Below, piece after piece: positions 7,276-16,492 of a DNA stretch of 64,000 nucleotides. The notes below the pieces were generated by a model. It had not been told where the DNA came from. It saw nothing but the letters and a program-made list of their open reading frames with translations, and made no database searches. Both the position numbers and the translations under genes were made by a program. Position 1 is the stretch's first letter. Each line of letters starts with the position of its first letter. Source of the stretch: Sterolibacterium sp. (GTDB lineage: Bacteria; Pseudomonadota; Gammaproteobacteria; Burkholderiales; Rhodocyclaceae); the NCBI GenBank assembly GCA_018061005.1, contig JAGOVA010000006.1, positions 1 to 64,000 of the forward strand, given 5' to 3'.

Positions 7276-8772
7276 TCAGGCAAAGTCCTTCTTCACCACC
7301 CGGCGTAGCACTTTGCCCATTTCGTTGTAGGGCAGTTGATCCTTGAAGAGGATTTTGGCCGGGACGCGCGAGGAGCGCAGGCGGGCTTTGACCCACGCCT
7401 GCAATTCTTCGACGCTGGCGCTGGCTTTGTCTTTGAGGACGATGGCGGCACCGACGTTTTCGCCCCATTGTTCGTCGGGGATGGCGACGACGGCGATGTC
7501 GGAGACGGCCGGGTGTTCGAGCAGCACGTCTTCGATTTCGCCCGGGGAGATGTTTTCACCGCCGCGCACGATGACGTCGTCGGCACGCCCTTCGAGGTAG
7601 ACGTAACCGTAGCTGTCGATATAGCCACGGTCGCGGGTCGGGAACCAGCCGTCTTTGTCGAGCATGCTGCCTAGACCCAGATATTCACCGGCGACCTGGC
7701 CGCCGCGCACGAAGATGTCACCGGCCTGGTTGGGACCCAGCGGCTGGCCTTCGTCGTCGCGGATGATGAGTTCGATGGAGCCGATCGGCTTGCCGACCGA
7801 GGTCAGCCGCTTCCTGACTTCCGGGTCGGTGCTGGCCGCGCCACTGCGGTGATCTTCCGGCGTGAGCAGGCAGACCGTCGAGCTGGTTTCGGTGAGGCCG
7901 TAGGCGTTGGTGTAATCGACGTTCGGCAGCAACTGCATGGCGCGTTCGATGACCGACAGCGGCATTTTGCCGCCGCCGTAGGCGATGGCGCGCAGGGCAG
8001 GCAGGTTGGCAGCTTCGCCGGTTTCGTTCAGATAATCGATGACGCGCGAGAACATGGTCGGCACAACGAACGCATTGGATATCTTCTCATTGCGGCACAG
8101 GTCGAGCCAGCCTTTGGCATCGAAGTTCGGCAATTGCACCATGCGACGACAGGCGTAGGTGGAGCTCAATACGGCCGAGATGCCCGCGATGTGGTACGGC
8201 GGCACGGACACTAGCACGGCATCGGTTTCTTCGGCATTGCCAAAATCAACCGTACCGAGGATGTAGGACATCAGGTTTTCATGGCGCAGCACGGCGGCTT
8301 TGGGCTTGCCGGTGGTGCCGCTGGTGAACAGCTGGATGGCGACATCCGAGGGTTCGCCAGGTGCGGATTCAGCCATGGCACCGGCCGAACGGGCGAGCTT
8401 GAGGAAGTCTTCGCGCAGCACGACCTCAATCCCTGCCGGGACGTTCAGCGGGCTGATGGCGGGCGTATCGGTGACCAGATAGGCCGGGGCGACGCGTTCC
8501 AGCAGTTCTTCCAGTTCCGGTTTGGTCAGGCGGTAGTTGAGCGGCACATAGGGCACGCCGGCGAAGGCGGAGGCAAACACCGCCACCGGAACGGCCAGGC
8601 TGCTGGTGTCGAGCAGGCCGACGTATTTCACGCCGCGTGCCTTGATTTCAGCGGCTGCGCGTTTGGCAGCGGCGAGCAGTTCGCCGTAGGTCATGTTCTT
8701 GCCGTCGGAGCTGACGGCGACGCGGTCGGGGAAACATTCCGCCGACATCTCCAGGGCCATGGCCAGATTCAT
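7276..8772 (-). CDS. Class I adenylate-forming acyl-CoA synthetase
   Basis: A 498-residue ANL-superfamily enzyme activating a carboxylic acid with ATP and CoA. The P-loop-like FTSGTTGKPKAAVLRHENL, the AYGLTETSS substrate/AMP motif, TRDRGYID (AMP ribose), RADDVIVRGGENISPGEIE (hinge) and C-terminal EMGKVLRR (catalytic Lys) are all visible. Its length is typical. It is divergent from the steroid-dehydrogenase-like SDR at 9394 and is followed upstream by a small conserved protein. The context suggests activation of a steroid-derived or fatty acid, but the acyl pocket cannot be read with confidence. Confidence 0.9.
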   Translation of the reverse strand: MNLAMALEMSAECFPDRVAVSSDGKNMTYGELLAAAKRAAAEIKARGVKYVGLLDTSSLAVPVAVFASAFAGVPYVPLNYRLTKPELEELLERVAPAYLVTDTPAISPLNVPAGIEVVLREDFLKLARSAGAMAESAPGEPSDVAIQLFTSGTTGKPKAAVLRHENLMSYILGTVDFGNAEETDAVLVSVPPYHIAGISAVLSSTYACRRMVQLPNFDAKGWLDLCRNEKISNAFVVPTMFSRVIDYLNETGEAANLPALRAIAYGGGKMPLSVIERAMQLLPNVDYTNAYGLTETSSTVCLLTPEDHRSGAASTDPEVRKRLTSVGKPIGSIELIIRDDEGQPLGPNQAGDIFVRGGQVAGEYLGLGSMLDKDGWFPTRDRGYIDSYGYVYLEGRADDVIVRGGENISPGEIEDVLLEHPAVSDIAVVAIPDEQWGENVGAAIVLKDKASASVEELQAWVKARLRSSRVPAKILFKDQLPYNEMGKVLRRVVKKDFA

Positions 8773-8820
8773 GAGCGTGCTTTCTTGAAAACGGAGTCAG
8801 AATTGGGAATTAACAGGGAA

Positions 8821-9132
8821 TTAATCAGAGGATGGCAATGCCTTGGCCTGCTTGACTTGCAGTGCGGCACCATTGATGGCGAGGTTGCCCTTGCCGCCCT
8901 TGGTGCAGAGGAATTCGTAGCGGTCGCCTTCGTCGACGTAACGCTTGCCGACCAGTGTGCCTGCGGCATGCGCGGCATCGGCGGCTGCGCCAGACTTGGT
9001 GCCCGACATATCGAGCATTTCGGCACCGCCGCAGGTCAGTTGAATTTCATCGGCGGCGGCCTTGGTGACCATGACTTCGGTGTCGCATACGGCGCTCTTC
9101 AGGCGCACGCCGGATTTCAATGCTTTCATCAT
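8821..9132 (-). CDS. Small conserved Cys-containing protein
   Basis: A 103-residue protein with three Cys contexts (AVCDTEV, QLTCGGAEM, FLCTKGG) and a GGAGA ribosome site before tandem ATG codons (9132/9129). It lies 48 nt upstream of the acyl-CoA synthetase in the same orientation, so the two are probably co-transcribed. The LTCGG-A-M pattern resembles small proteins found next to acyl-CoA ligases in actinobacterial-type lipid clusters (recollection, not searched). The Cys set could bind a metal. No function is assigned. Confidence 0.7.
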   Translation of the reverse strand: MMKALKSGVRLKSAVCDTEVMVTKAAADEIQLTCGGAEMLDMSGTKSGAAADAAHAAGTLVGKRYVDEGDRYEFLCTKGGKGNLAINGAALQVKQAKALPSSD

Positions 9133-9393
9133 TTTCTCCCGAGAGTGTGGCGCCGATATCTGTATGAGGAAACCGGCAATTTTCCATTAACAATCAAGGG
9201 CGAGAGTATCCGGACTGGGGGGCACTCACTCATCGTCCACACGGACTACGATTAGACAGGACGATTTCCACAATTCATGTTTGAAACTGTGCACGAGCGT
9301 AGCGGATAAAGGCATAATCGGCGGTTCCGCGACGGCAGGCGATGCAAAACCATCCGGTCGCTCATAGAACTATCGATATAGGGGCTTTTTTCA

Positions 9394-10473
9394 ATGACCA
9401 GCAGGGATTTCAATAAGACCACCGATCTGGGCCGTGTTCTGGTGACCGGCGGTTCGGGTTTCGTCGGCTGTAATTTTGTCAAAACCTTGTTGCAACGCGG
9501 TTACAAGGTACGCAGTTTCGATCTGGTGCCCTCGCCCCTGAAACCACAGGAAAATCTGGAGATCGTTCAGGGCAATATCTGCGACCAGGAGCTGGCGCGC
9601 AAGGTGGTGCAGGATATCGACACCGTGTTTCATACCGCCGCCATCATCGACCTCAAGGGTGGTGCGGCCGTCACCCAGGAATACCGTGACCGCTCCTACG
9701 CGATCAACGTCGAGGGCACCAAGAACCTGCTGCGTTTCGGTCAGGAGTCCGGTGTGGCGCGGTTTGTGTATACCGCCAGCAATAGCGTGGTGATCGGTGG
9801 TCAGCCGATCGTCAATGGCAACGAGGAAATGCCCTACACCGAACGCTTCAACGACCTCTACACCGAAACCAAGGTGGCGGCCGAAAAGTGGGTGCTGGAG
9901 CAGAACGGCCTCAAGGGTACGCTGACCTGCTCGATTCGTCCCAGCGGCATCTGGGGGCCGGGCGATCAGACCATGTTCCGCCATATGTTTGCCCAGATGG
10001 TGGCCGGTTTGCTGCGTGCCCAGGTGGGCTCGGGCAAGGCGCGGCTGGATAACAGCTATGTGCACAACCTGATCCACGGCTACATCCTCGCCGCACAGCA
10101 TCTGGTGGAAGGTGGTACTTCGTCGGGGCAGGCGTATTTCATCAATGATGGCGACCCGATCAACATGTTCACCTTCGCGCGTCCCATTGTGGAAGGGGTG
10201 GGCTATCCCTTCCCGAAAATGCACGTTCCGGCCGGGCTGGTCAAGGCCATCATGGCGTTCTGGCAGATGCTGCATTTCAAGTTTGGCATCCAGGAACCCC
10301 CGATTCCGCCGCTGGCCGTTGAGCGTGTGGCGATCGACAACTTCTTCAGCATCGACAAGGCCAAACGCGATCTGGGCTATGTGCCGCCCTACACCACCGC
10401 GCAAGGGGTCAAGGAGTGTCTGCCCTATTACCAGCAGATGTATCTGGACATGAAACGGGCTGCGGGCAAATAA
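9394..10473 (+). CDS. NAD(P)-dependent 3-beta-hydroxysteroid dehydrogenase-like SDR
   Basis: A 359-residue extended short-chain dehydrogenase. The Rossmann motif VTGGSGFVGCNFVKTLL lies near the N-terminus, Asp follows in RSFDLVP, and the catalytic YTETKVAAEKWVLE has the Tyr-X3-Lys pair. The sequence IRPSGIWGPGDQTMFRHMF and the C-terminal KAKRDLGYVPPYT are typical of 3-beta-HSD/isomerases (NSDHL-like) that oxidise a sterol 3-OH and may shift the double bond. In anaerobic cholesterol degraders the corresponding first step is made by such an enzyme (AcmA). Assignment to that gene is inference from context (acyl-CoA synthetase, CoA-transferase-like gene, S25DH-like operon). Other 3-beta-hydroxy or sugar substrates remain possible. 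Confidence 0.82.
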   Translation: MTSRDFNKTTDLGRVLVTGGSGFVGCNFVKTLLQRGYKVRSFDLVPSPLKPQENLEIVQGNICDQELARKVVQDIDTVFHTAAIIDLKGGAAVTQEYRDRSYAINVEGTKNLLRFGQESGVARFVYTASNSVVIGGQPIVNGNEEMPYTERFNDLYTETKVAAEKWVLEQNGLKGTLTCSIRPSGIWGPGDQTMFRHMFAQMVAGLLRAQVGSGKARLDNSYVHNLIHGYILAAQHLVEGGTSSGQAYFINDGDPINMFTFARPIVEGVGYPFPKMHVPAGLVKAIMAFWQMLHFKFGIQEPPIPPLAVERVAIDNFFSIDKAKRDLGYVPPYTTAQGVKECLPYYQQMYLDMKRAAGK

Positions 10474-10513
10474 CGCGCTAATCGTTAATCGCTAGCCACG
10501 CGGTTGTTCAATC

Positions 10514-11902
10514 ATGCGGGCGCATGACCCCGGCGCACCACGGGTGCTCGATGGCCGGGGTTGCGCCACGGACTATGCCGCCTTGCTGCTGAGTTCGCTG
10601 GGCGTGCGCGTCCAGCGGACTTTTTTACAGCCGGATATCGCCCCTGATCTGGCCTGGGCGCGCAGTGGCGCGATGGCATTGACCGGGTATTCTGGTTCCG
10701 ATTCTGATGCCGAATCCGAGGGTGCTCCGCAGTTGTTTCCGGCACCGCTGGCCGCGTGTGTCGACGGGGTGCGTGCTGCGTTGTGCGCACTGGCCGGCCA
10801 GGATGTGACGCTACCGGATGCACGCACGCTGGGCGAACGCGCCGCGCTCAGCGGGCTGCGTCGCAATGGCGCGATCTCCCCCGGTGCTGCTTGTCATTTG
10901 TTGCCTGCGGCCGATGGCTGGCTGGCGGTCAATCTGCCGCGTGCGGAAGACTGGCAGCTGACGGCGGCGTGGCTGGAAATCGAAGGTTCGCCCCTGGCCG
11001 ACGGAAGCTGGGATGAGCTCGCGCGTTTGCTAACAAATCAACCGGTGGCGCGGCTGTGCGCGCGTGGCGCGTTGCTGGGCTTGGCTGTCGCAGCGTTACA
11101 GCCGGAAGAATCTGCCGTGCCGCCCTGGTTCCGGGTTGTGATGCAGGGCACGCCGCACACGCCACCTGCGGATGCACAACGCACAAGCCCGCCGTGGGTC
11201 GTGGATCTTTCCGCCCTGTGGGCCGGGCCGTTGTGCACCCATTTGCTGCAGCAGCTCGGCATGCGCGTCATCAAAGTGGAAAGCCGTCAGCGTCCCGATG
11301 GGGCGCGCCACGGCCCGGCCGCTTTTTACGATCTGCTCAATCAGGGCAAGGCCAGCGTGGCGTTTGATTTTTCGGATGTCCGCGAGATTGAGTGGTTGCG
11401 CGCCTTGTTGCGGCGTGCCGATATCGTCATTGAATCCTCGCGGCCGCGCGCTTTGCGCCAGCTGGGGATCGACGCGGAAGAATTGGTGGCCAGCACGCCG
11501 GGGCTGACCTGGCTGGCGATCAGTGGCTATGGACGCACTGCGGAGCATGAAAACCGGATTGCCTATGGCGACGATGCCGGTGTGGCGGGCGGGCTGTCTG
11601 CGTTGCTGCTGAAACAGACGGGGGCGCCGATGTTCTGCGGCGATGCGATTGCCGATCCGCTCACCGGCTGGCACGCTGCGCTGGCCGCGCTGGCCAGCTA
11701 TCAAGGCGGCGGCGGGCAATTGATCGCGTTGGCGTTACGCGATGTGGTCGCGCACGCTGCCGCGCAGCCGATGCCTGTTGAACGTGAGCCGATTTCCCCC
11801 GGGCAGATTGCCGAGCCCCAGGCGCGTCAGGCACAGGCAGTGGCGCGGCCGCTGGGGGCAGATACCGCGCGCATCCTGGCAGAACTGGGGGTGACATGCT
11901 GA
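10514..11902 (+). CDS. CaiB/BaiF-type CoA-transferase-like protein
   Basis: A 462-residue protein. The C-terminal ~250 residues are CaiB/BaiF (class III CoA transferase)-like: PPWVVDLSALWAGPLCTHLLQQLGMRVIKVES, then FYDLLNQGKASVAFDF, the RADIVIESSRPRALRQLG segment and LAISGYGR. The N-terminal ~150 residues are weakly similar (VLDGRGCATDYAALLLSSLGVRV), so it may be a degenerate two-domain form. The residue at the usual catalytic Asp position of CaiB is not evident and the usual GxGQ-like stretch is modified. It lies 40 nt after the SDR and its last 7 bases overlap the amidohydrolase start. It probably moves CoA between acids of the same pathway, but activity is uncertain. Confidence 0.75.
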   Translation: MRAHDPGAPRVLDGRGCATDYAALLLSSLGVRVQRTFLQPDIAPDLAWARSGAMALTGYSGSDSDAESEGAPQLFPAPLAACVDGVRAALCALAGQDVTLPDARTLGERAALSGLRRNGAISPGAACHLLPAADGWLAVNLPRAEDWQLTAAWLEIEGSPLADGSWDELARLLTNQPVARLCARGALLGLAVAALQPEESAVPPWFRVVMQGTPHTPPADAQRTSPPWVVDLSALWAGPLCTHLLQQLGMRVIKVESRQRPDGARHGPAAFYDLLNQGKASVAFDFSDVREIEWLRALLRRADIVIESSRPRALRQLGIDAEELVASTPGLTWLAISGYGRTAEHENRIAYGDDAGVAGGLSALLLKQTGAPMFCGDAIADPLTGWHAALAALASYQGGGGQLIALALRDVVAHAAAQPMPVEREPISPGQIAEPQARQAQAVARPLGADTARILAELGVTC

Positions 11903-13305
11903 TCTGTCAGGCCGAAATCGATTTTTATCGCGCCACGGGTGCGCGGCGGGTGGACGTGCGGATCGAGGACGGTTGCGTTCATTCGATGGCGACGCAGCTC
12001 GCCCCCCGGCCTGGCGAGGCGGTGATTGACGCGCAGGGGCAGGCGTTGTTACCCGGTTTGCATGATCATCATCTGCATCTGGCCGCCCTGGCGGTCGCGC
12101 TGGATTCGCTGTCGTGTGGTCCGCCGGAGGTCGTGACGGCGGAGTCGCTGGCCGATGCGTTACAGCAGCGCGCCGCACGTCGGGATGACGATGCATGGAT
12201 TCGTGGCGTGGGCTACCACGAGTCGGTCGCTGGTGATATCGACCGCCACTGGCTGGATCGTGTCGTGCCGCAGCGTCCCGTTCGCATCCAGCAGCGCAGT
12301 GGCCGCTTGTGGATTTGCAATAGTCGCGCACTTGAACGGCTGGGCATCGCATCACATGGGGATGGCCGATTGCTCGATGCCGACGATCTGCTGCGCCAGC
12401 GACTGCCGCGCCGCTTTCCTTCCTTGCAACGTGCCAGCCAGCAGTTGGCGCGTCAGGGCGTGACCGGCGTGACCGATGCCACGCCGTATAACGATCGCGC
12501 GCAATTCCAGCATTTTGCAGCAGCGTGTGCGGCGGGTGAGTTGCAGCAGGCGGTGCTGCTTATGGGCGATGCCAGCCTGGACGATCTGCCGTTGATGACG
12601 GATCCAGGCCAGGGCATGAGCCTTGCGCGTGGCGCGAACAAATTCCATCTGCATGAATATGCCTTGCCGGATTTCGATGCGCTGGTGGCGGCCATGCAGC
12701 GCAGCCATGCCGCTGACCGTCCGGTGGCCGTGCATTGCGTGACGGTGGCTGAACTGGTTTTTGCACTGGGCGCGCTGGCGGTGGCCGGGGGGCATCCGGG
12801 CGATCGTATCGAACATGCGGCGCTGGTTCCGCCGGAGGTTGTGCCCTTGCTGGCCACGTGCGCGGTGACGGTGGTGACACAACCCAATTTCATTTATGCG
12901 CGCGGCGATGCCTATCAACGTGAGGTCGAGGCTGCGGATCAGCCGTGGCTTTATCGGTTGCGTGGTTTACAAGAGGCCGGTATTGCGCTGGCAGGCAGTA
13001 CCGATGCGCCGTTTGGCGAGGCGCAGCCCTGGCAGGCCATGCAGGCGGCGGTCGAGCGACGCAGCCGGGAGGGGCTGCTGCTGGGTGCGACAGAAGCGCT
13101 GAGCCCGGAAGCGGCATTGCGCCTGTTTTTGTCGCCGCTGTCTGCGCCGGGTGCGGCCGCGCGGTGTATTGAGGTGGGTGCCCCCGCCGATCTTTGTCTG
13201 CTGGATCGCCCATGGCTACAGGCGCGCCGCGCGTTGGGGGCGGTGCAGGTGGCGGCCACTTTCAGGAATGGGGTGCCTCTCCATGTGCATAAACCGACAA
13301 CCTGA
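11896..13305 (+). CDS. Amidohydrolase-superfamily metal-dependent hydrolase
   Basis: A 469-residue composite-domain amidohydrolase (amidohydro_3-like). An N-terminal small beta domain leads to GQALLPGLHDHHLHLAAL with the metal-binding H-X-H. VAVHCVTVAEL and RIEHAALVPPE give further metal His, and AGSTDAPFGEAQPW supplies the conserved Asp. The C-terminal small domain ends VAATFRNGVPLHVH. The ATG overlaps the preceding CoA-transferase-like gene, so the two are translationally coupled. Such enzymes cleave cyclic or linear amides, lactams or related bonds. The substrate is unknown, and membership in a steroid/lipid patch is only suggestive. Confidence 0.85.
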   Translation: MLICQAEIDFYRATGARRVDVRIEDGCVHSMATQLAPRPGEAVIDAQGQALLPGLHDHHLHLAALAVALDSLSCGPPEVVTAESLADALQQRAARRDDDAWIRGVGYHESVAGDIDRHWLDRVVPQRPVRIQQRSGRLWICNSRALERLGIASHGDGRLLDADDLLRQRLPRRFPSLQRASQQLARQGVTGVTDATPYNDRAQFQHFAAACAAGELQQAVLLMGDASLDDLPLMTDPGQGMSLARGANKFHLHEYALPDFDALVAAMQRSHAADRPVAVHCVTVAELVFALGALAVAGGHPGDRIEHAALVPPEVVPLLATCAVTVVTQPNFIYARGDAYQREVEAADQPWLYRLRGLQEAGIALAGSTDAPFGEAQPWQAMQAAVERRSREGLLLGATEALSPEAALRLFLSPLSAPGAAARCIEVGAPADLCLLDRPWLQARRALGAVQVAATFRNGVPLHVHKPTT

Positions 13306-13393
13306 AAAAAGCCATTTCATGGAGTGGGTTAATCGTTACAATGCGTTCTGAATCTAAATCTGTATCAAGGCGGATTTCTTTTTTTTCGTGTAC

Positions 13394-13410
13394 TGACGTG
13401 CAATGACGTG
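13394..13410 (+). repeat. Pair of 7-bp direct repeats in the chemoreceptor leader
   Basis: TGACGTG occurs at 13394-13400 and 13404-13410, ten bases apart (one helical turn), directly before the AAGGGGTGA ribosome site. A -10-like TACAAT lies at 13337-13342. It may be an operator; no factor is identified. Confidence 0.35.
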
Positions 13411-13423
13411 TAAGGGGTGACGA

Positions 13424-14515
13424 ATGTTTGGTGCAAAAACTAAACGCGAACTGGCTGCCGTGCGGGCAGACAACGCCAATCTGCAGGCGCGGCTGGAAGA
13501 GGCTGAACGCCAGCATGCCGAGCTGCAACGTCAGATGGACAGCACGGGCAATCATTGTCAGGACTGTCGGCAACGGGTGAATCTGCTGGAAGGGGTGGCC
13601 AGCAATTTGCCCCGTTTTGCCGATTCGCTGGCGAGCACCCAGACGTCTTTTTTGCGCTTGTCCAGCCAGTTGAACGAGGACTGGGACAACGCGCAGAAGG
13701 CCGCGCAGGAGTCCAATCAGAACCGGAGCGCGCTGGAGAAAATCGCAGGCAATCTGCAGACCATGTTTGACCGCATTACTGCTACGGGCGATAGCGTCGA
13801 GGGCTTGTCCCGGCGGGCGGGCGAGATTGGCGGCATTGTGCAGTTGATCCGTGAAATCGCCGAGCAGACCAATTTGCTGGCACTGAATGCCGCCATCGAA
13901 GCGGCGCGCGCGGGTGAAACCGGGCGCGGCTTTGCCGTGGTGGCCGATGAAGTCCGCAAACTGGCCGAACGCACCGCCAAGGCGACCGCAGAAATTGGTG
14001 GCCTGGTCAGCAGTATTCAGGATGAAACCGGCAATGCACGCGGGATCATGGAGCTGGGCAAGGCCGATGCCGCCAGCCACAGTGCCGAAAGTGGCGCGGC
14101 CATGCAGGGCATGCAGCAGTTGTTCGATACCGCCAATACCATGCAGGGCAACATTGCCCGCTCGGCGCGACTGGCTGAGATCGAGTCGGCCAACGTGCAG
14201 GAGCTGGCGTTGAAACTGGAGGTGTACAAAACCCTGCTGGGCGTGTCGAATCTGCAGCCGGACGATATTCCGGATGAGCGTCATTGCCTGCTGGGACGCT
14301 GGTATTACGAGGGCTCGGGCAGTGAGGAATTCTCACGCCAGCCCGGTTTCCGCGAGATGGAGTCGCCGCACCGGGCCGTGCATGAATGCGCCCGGCGCGC
14401 GGTGCGCTGTCATCGGGACGGCAACACCCAGGGCGCACTCGAAGCCTTGCAGCAGATGGAAGAAGCCAATCTGAACGTGATGAGCGGCTTGCAGCGCCTG
14501 CTGGGTTATCACTGA
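13424..14515 (+). CDS. Soluble methyl-accepting chemotaxis-like protein with C-terminal CZB domain
   Basis: A 363-residue cytoplasmic receptor with no membrane segment. An N-terminal coiled coil (about 1-45) is followed by a CX2C (HCQDCRQ), then an MCP signalling hairpin with [19 protein letters not shown] and [15 protein letters not shown]. The C-terminus is a chemoreceptor zinc-binding (CZB) domain: [20 protein letters not shown] then [13 protein letters not shown], giving one Cys and two His ligands. The usual first ligand, a His in a KLDH-like motif, appears deleted (see findings). It would sense zinc or zinc-dependent oxidants and feed CheA. It converges with the transporter gene, overlapping it by 7 bases. 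Confidence 0.9.
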   Translation: MFGAKTKRELAAVRADNANLQARLEEAERQHAELQRQMDSTGNHCQDCRQRVNLLEGVASNLPRFADSLASTQTSFLRLSSQLNEDWDNAQKAAQESNQNRSALEKIAGNLQTMFDRITATGDSVEGLSRRAGEIGGIVQLIREIAEQTNLLALNAAIEAARAGETGRGFAVVADEVRKLAERTAKATAEIGGLVSSIQDETGNARGIMELGKADAASHSAESGAAMQGMQQLFDTANTMQGNIARSARLAEIESANVQELALKLEVYKTLLGVSNLQPDDIPDERHCLLGRWYYEGSGSEEFSRQPGFREMESPHRAVHECARRAVRCHRDGNTQGALEALQQMEEANLNVMSGLQRLLGYH

Positions 14516-15648
14516 GTGTTTTTTGTGGGTGTCGCCGGTGCGTGGCTTTGTTGCCACAGGCGATGCAGCATGCCGCCAAAGGTGAGTAGCCAACCGATCA
14601 GGGCGATGTACCAGAACACCGTGGGCAGGCCGCTGAAAAAACCGAATTCCATGGCCCGATCCATCTGCCAGGTCGCGGCGGCGTACATGCCGAGTGGGAA
14701 AACTGCGCCCCAGTAGAGCGGATCGTATTGCAGGGGGAAACGCTGGAATACATGTCGCCAGATGCCCAGTAACAGCAACATCGGAATCCACCAGGTGCCG
14801 GTGGCCCAGTAAAATACCGTAAAGCCTTTCAGGAATGGCAGCAGGGAAACCAGATAGGGGGCATGGGGTGCGTTGAGGATCAGTTGCGCGCCGGCCAGGG
14901 TGGAAATCGCCATGGCACCCATGTTGATCCAGTAGGGCGGTGACAGGTCGTTTGGTGAGAAGCGGAAGAACACATAGCGGTAAAAAATCAGCGACATCAT
15001 CCAGATGTAGAGCATGCCGCCCCACAGCCACATCGACAGCGCGACCAGATTCAGCTCCAGCCGGAAGGGTTGCCCCAGGCGTGCCGCCAGCAGGGTGCTG
15101 GAAACCGCCAGTGATTGTGTGGCCACAACAGCCAGCAGCCAGGCACCGCTGATGCCTTGATCGAGCGTGGGTTTTTCACGCTTGACGGTGAACGCGGTGA
15201 AGATGGTGTAGGTCAGCCCCAGCCAGAGCACCACGGCAACGCACCACAAGGCCATGCCGATGGCCAGATCGTCGGCTTGCTGCAGAAATTGCACAGCGAG
15301 AATGCCGGTTCCCGCGACGGTGGTGAAATAGCCGGGGCCTTTGAGATGATCCACCATGTCGCCGAAAAAGCGGCGGGGATACCAGCAGGCACGCAGGGTG
15401 TATAAGACGCATAACGTGATGTACTGGATCACGTTGAGCACAAACAGCGACTGGGCGATTCGCGGTTTGTCCAGCAGTGTCGCCCCCAGTGAAACGATGC
15501 CCGTCGCCATGACCAGGCCAAAATAAGCGGGGGATAAGTCGGCCAACCGTGCGCGCCAGCCCGAGCGCTCGTATTCCGCTCTGTTCTGCACTTGATGGCG
15601 GTGCTTCGGTTTCGCCGGGCGTTTGTCTTGATGGGGTTTCATGGCCAT
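14509..15648 (-). CDS. SLAC1/TehA-family transporter (C4-dicarboxylate/anion channel-like)
   Basis: A ~379-residue integral membrane protein with about ten hydrophobic segments and the family start [23 protein letters not shown] basic cytoplasmic N-terminus ([16 protein letters not shown]) precedes TM1. Family members export or exchange malate, sulfite, tellurite or small anions. GTGIL and [13 protein letters not shown] in later helices fit the TDT group. The start at 15648 was chosen because AAAGGA sits 6 nt upstream. The substrate cannot be predicted. Confidence 0.85.
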   Translation of the reverse strand: MAMKPHQDKRPAKPKHRHQVQNRAEYERSGWRARLADLSPAYFGLVMATGIVSLGATLLDKPRIAQSLFVLNVIQYITLCVLYTLRACWYPRRFFGDMVDHLKGPGYFTTVAGTGILAVQFLQQADDLAIGMALWCVAVVLWLGLTYTIFTAFTVKREKPTLDQGISGAWLLAVVATQSLAVSSTLLAARLGQPFRLELNLVALSMWLWGGMLYIWMMSLIFYRYVFFRFSPNDLSPPYWINMGAMAISTLAGAQLILNAPHAPYLVSLLPFLKGFTVFYWATGTWWIPMLLLLGIWRHVFQRFPLQYDPLYWGAVFPLGMYAAATWQMDRAMEFGFFSGLPTVFWYIALIGWLLTFGGMLHRLWQQSHAPATPTKNTQ

Positions 15649-15674
15649 CTTGTTTCCTTTGCTCACTCACGGCT

Positions 15675-15977
15675 TCATTGCCGTGCCAGACTCGCCTCTT
15701 TCTGATGCCGGAATGCCAGAACATAAACCGCATCGGCGGCCGGTTCGTGACGGTACAGGGCGACATAGCCGGAATCCCCGAAAGCAATCACCAGTTCGCG
15801 CAGCTCGGGCATTTCAGGGAGCGGACGGCCAATGTCGGGGGTTGTTTCCAGCAGCAGGAATTGTCGCTCGATGGCCTGACCTGCTCGCCTGGCGGCATCC
15901 GGGGTCTTGATGGCAAGGAGGCACCAGCATCGCTCCAAGCCTTCCGCCGCACCTTCGGTGACGATTACTTGTGGCAC
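15675..15977 (-). CDS. ParE/RelE-family toxin
   Basis: A 100-residue type II toxin. The pattern is that of the RelE/ParE fold: EGAAEGLERCWCLLA, AGQAIERQFLLLETTPDIGRPLPEMPELRELVIAFGDSGYVALYRHE and VYVLAFRHQKEA. It would act as an mRNA interferase or gyrase poison. Its start overlaps the end of the antitoxin gene by 13 bases, the usual antitoxin-first order. It appears intact. Confidence 0.85.
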   Translation of the reverse strand: MPQVIVTEGAAEGLERCWCLLAIKTPDAARRAGQAIERQFLLLETTPDIGRPLPEMPELRELVIAFGDSGYVALYRHEPAADAVYVLAFRHQKEASLARQ

Positions 15978-16237
15978 TCAGGAACTGCCTTTTCCTCTTC
16001 GGTGCCCCAGGTGCTCAACCAGGTGCGAACTTCCTGGCCAGTCAAGTGCCGACCGGTTTCCTGACAGGCTACCCAGGATGCCAAGGCTTCCTGCTTGAAG
16101 CTTTCGCAGGCTTCCTCACGCTCGACGTACTGCTGGATGGCTTCGAGCATGATCCAGTGGGGCGAGCGGCGACGCTGGGTGGCGAGGTGGTGGACGCGAC
16201 TTTTCAACGTGTCGTCAATTTTGAGCGATGTTGCCAT
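15965..16237 (-). CDS. Ribbon-helix-helix antitoxin
   Basis: A 90-residue antitoxin. The N-terminal SLKIDDTLKSRVHHLATQRR with HWIMLEAIQQYVEREEA is a CopG/RHH DNA-binding fold. The acidic, Trp-containing C-terminus would wrap the ParE/RelE-like toxin encoded downstream. It likely represses its own operon through the repeats just upstream (16251-16274). A GGAGAG ribosome site is present. Confidence 0.88.
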   Translation of the reverse strand: MATSLKIDDTLKSRVHHLATQRRRSPHWIMLEAIQQYVEREEACESFKQEALASWVACQETGRHLTGQEVRTWLSTWGTEEEKAVPECHK

Positions 16238-16250
16238 TGCTGCTCTCCTA

Positions 16251-16274
16251 TTACATGGTGATACCAGGTGATAA
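16251..16274 (-). promoter_or_regulatory. Putative toxin-antitoxin operator
   Basis: GGTGATA is repeated at 16257-16263 and 16267-16273, 10 bp apart, inside TTACAT...ATAA. The site lies 14-37 bases upstream of the antitoxin start. Helically phased short repeats are what RHH repressors bind. Confidence 0.5.
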
Positions 16275-16492
16275 TTTAGCCCTTCATGCCCTACCCGTCA
16301 AACGATCATTTGCTGGTCAAGTTGGACGCAATCCTGCCGCAGGAGGCAGGCTGGAACGGGCTGAGGGAGGGCTGAGGGCGGTGATTTCATGATGGCGTCC
16401 CTTGGTGATCGGATCAGAGGTACACTGTTTTTTTTCCGTTGACCCATTGTGCATTGTGGTTGGCATCGCTGGCATTCTAGAGGAAATTCCAA

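Noticed and set aside
8281-9255. 324-residue + strand open frame opposite the acyl-CoA synthetase and the small Cys protein
   Set aside because: Long only because of GC-rich antisense codons; composition is Gly/Phe/His-rich without any domain, and both real genes are on the other strand.
16298-16492. 64-residue - strand frame before the GDSL gene
   Set aside because: No ribosome site and no recognisable pattern; region treated as intergenic.
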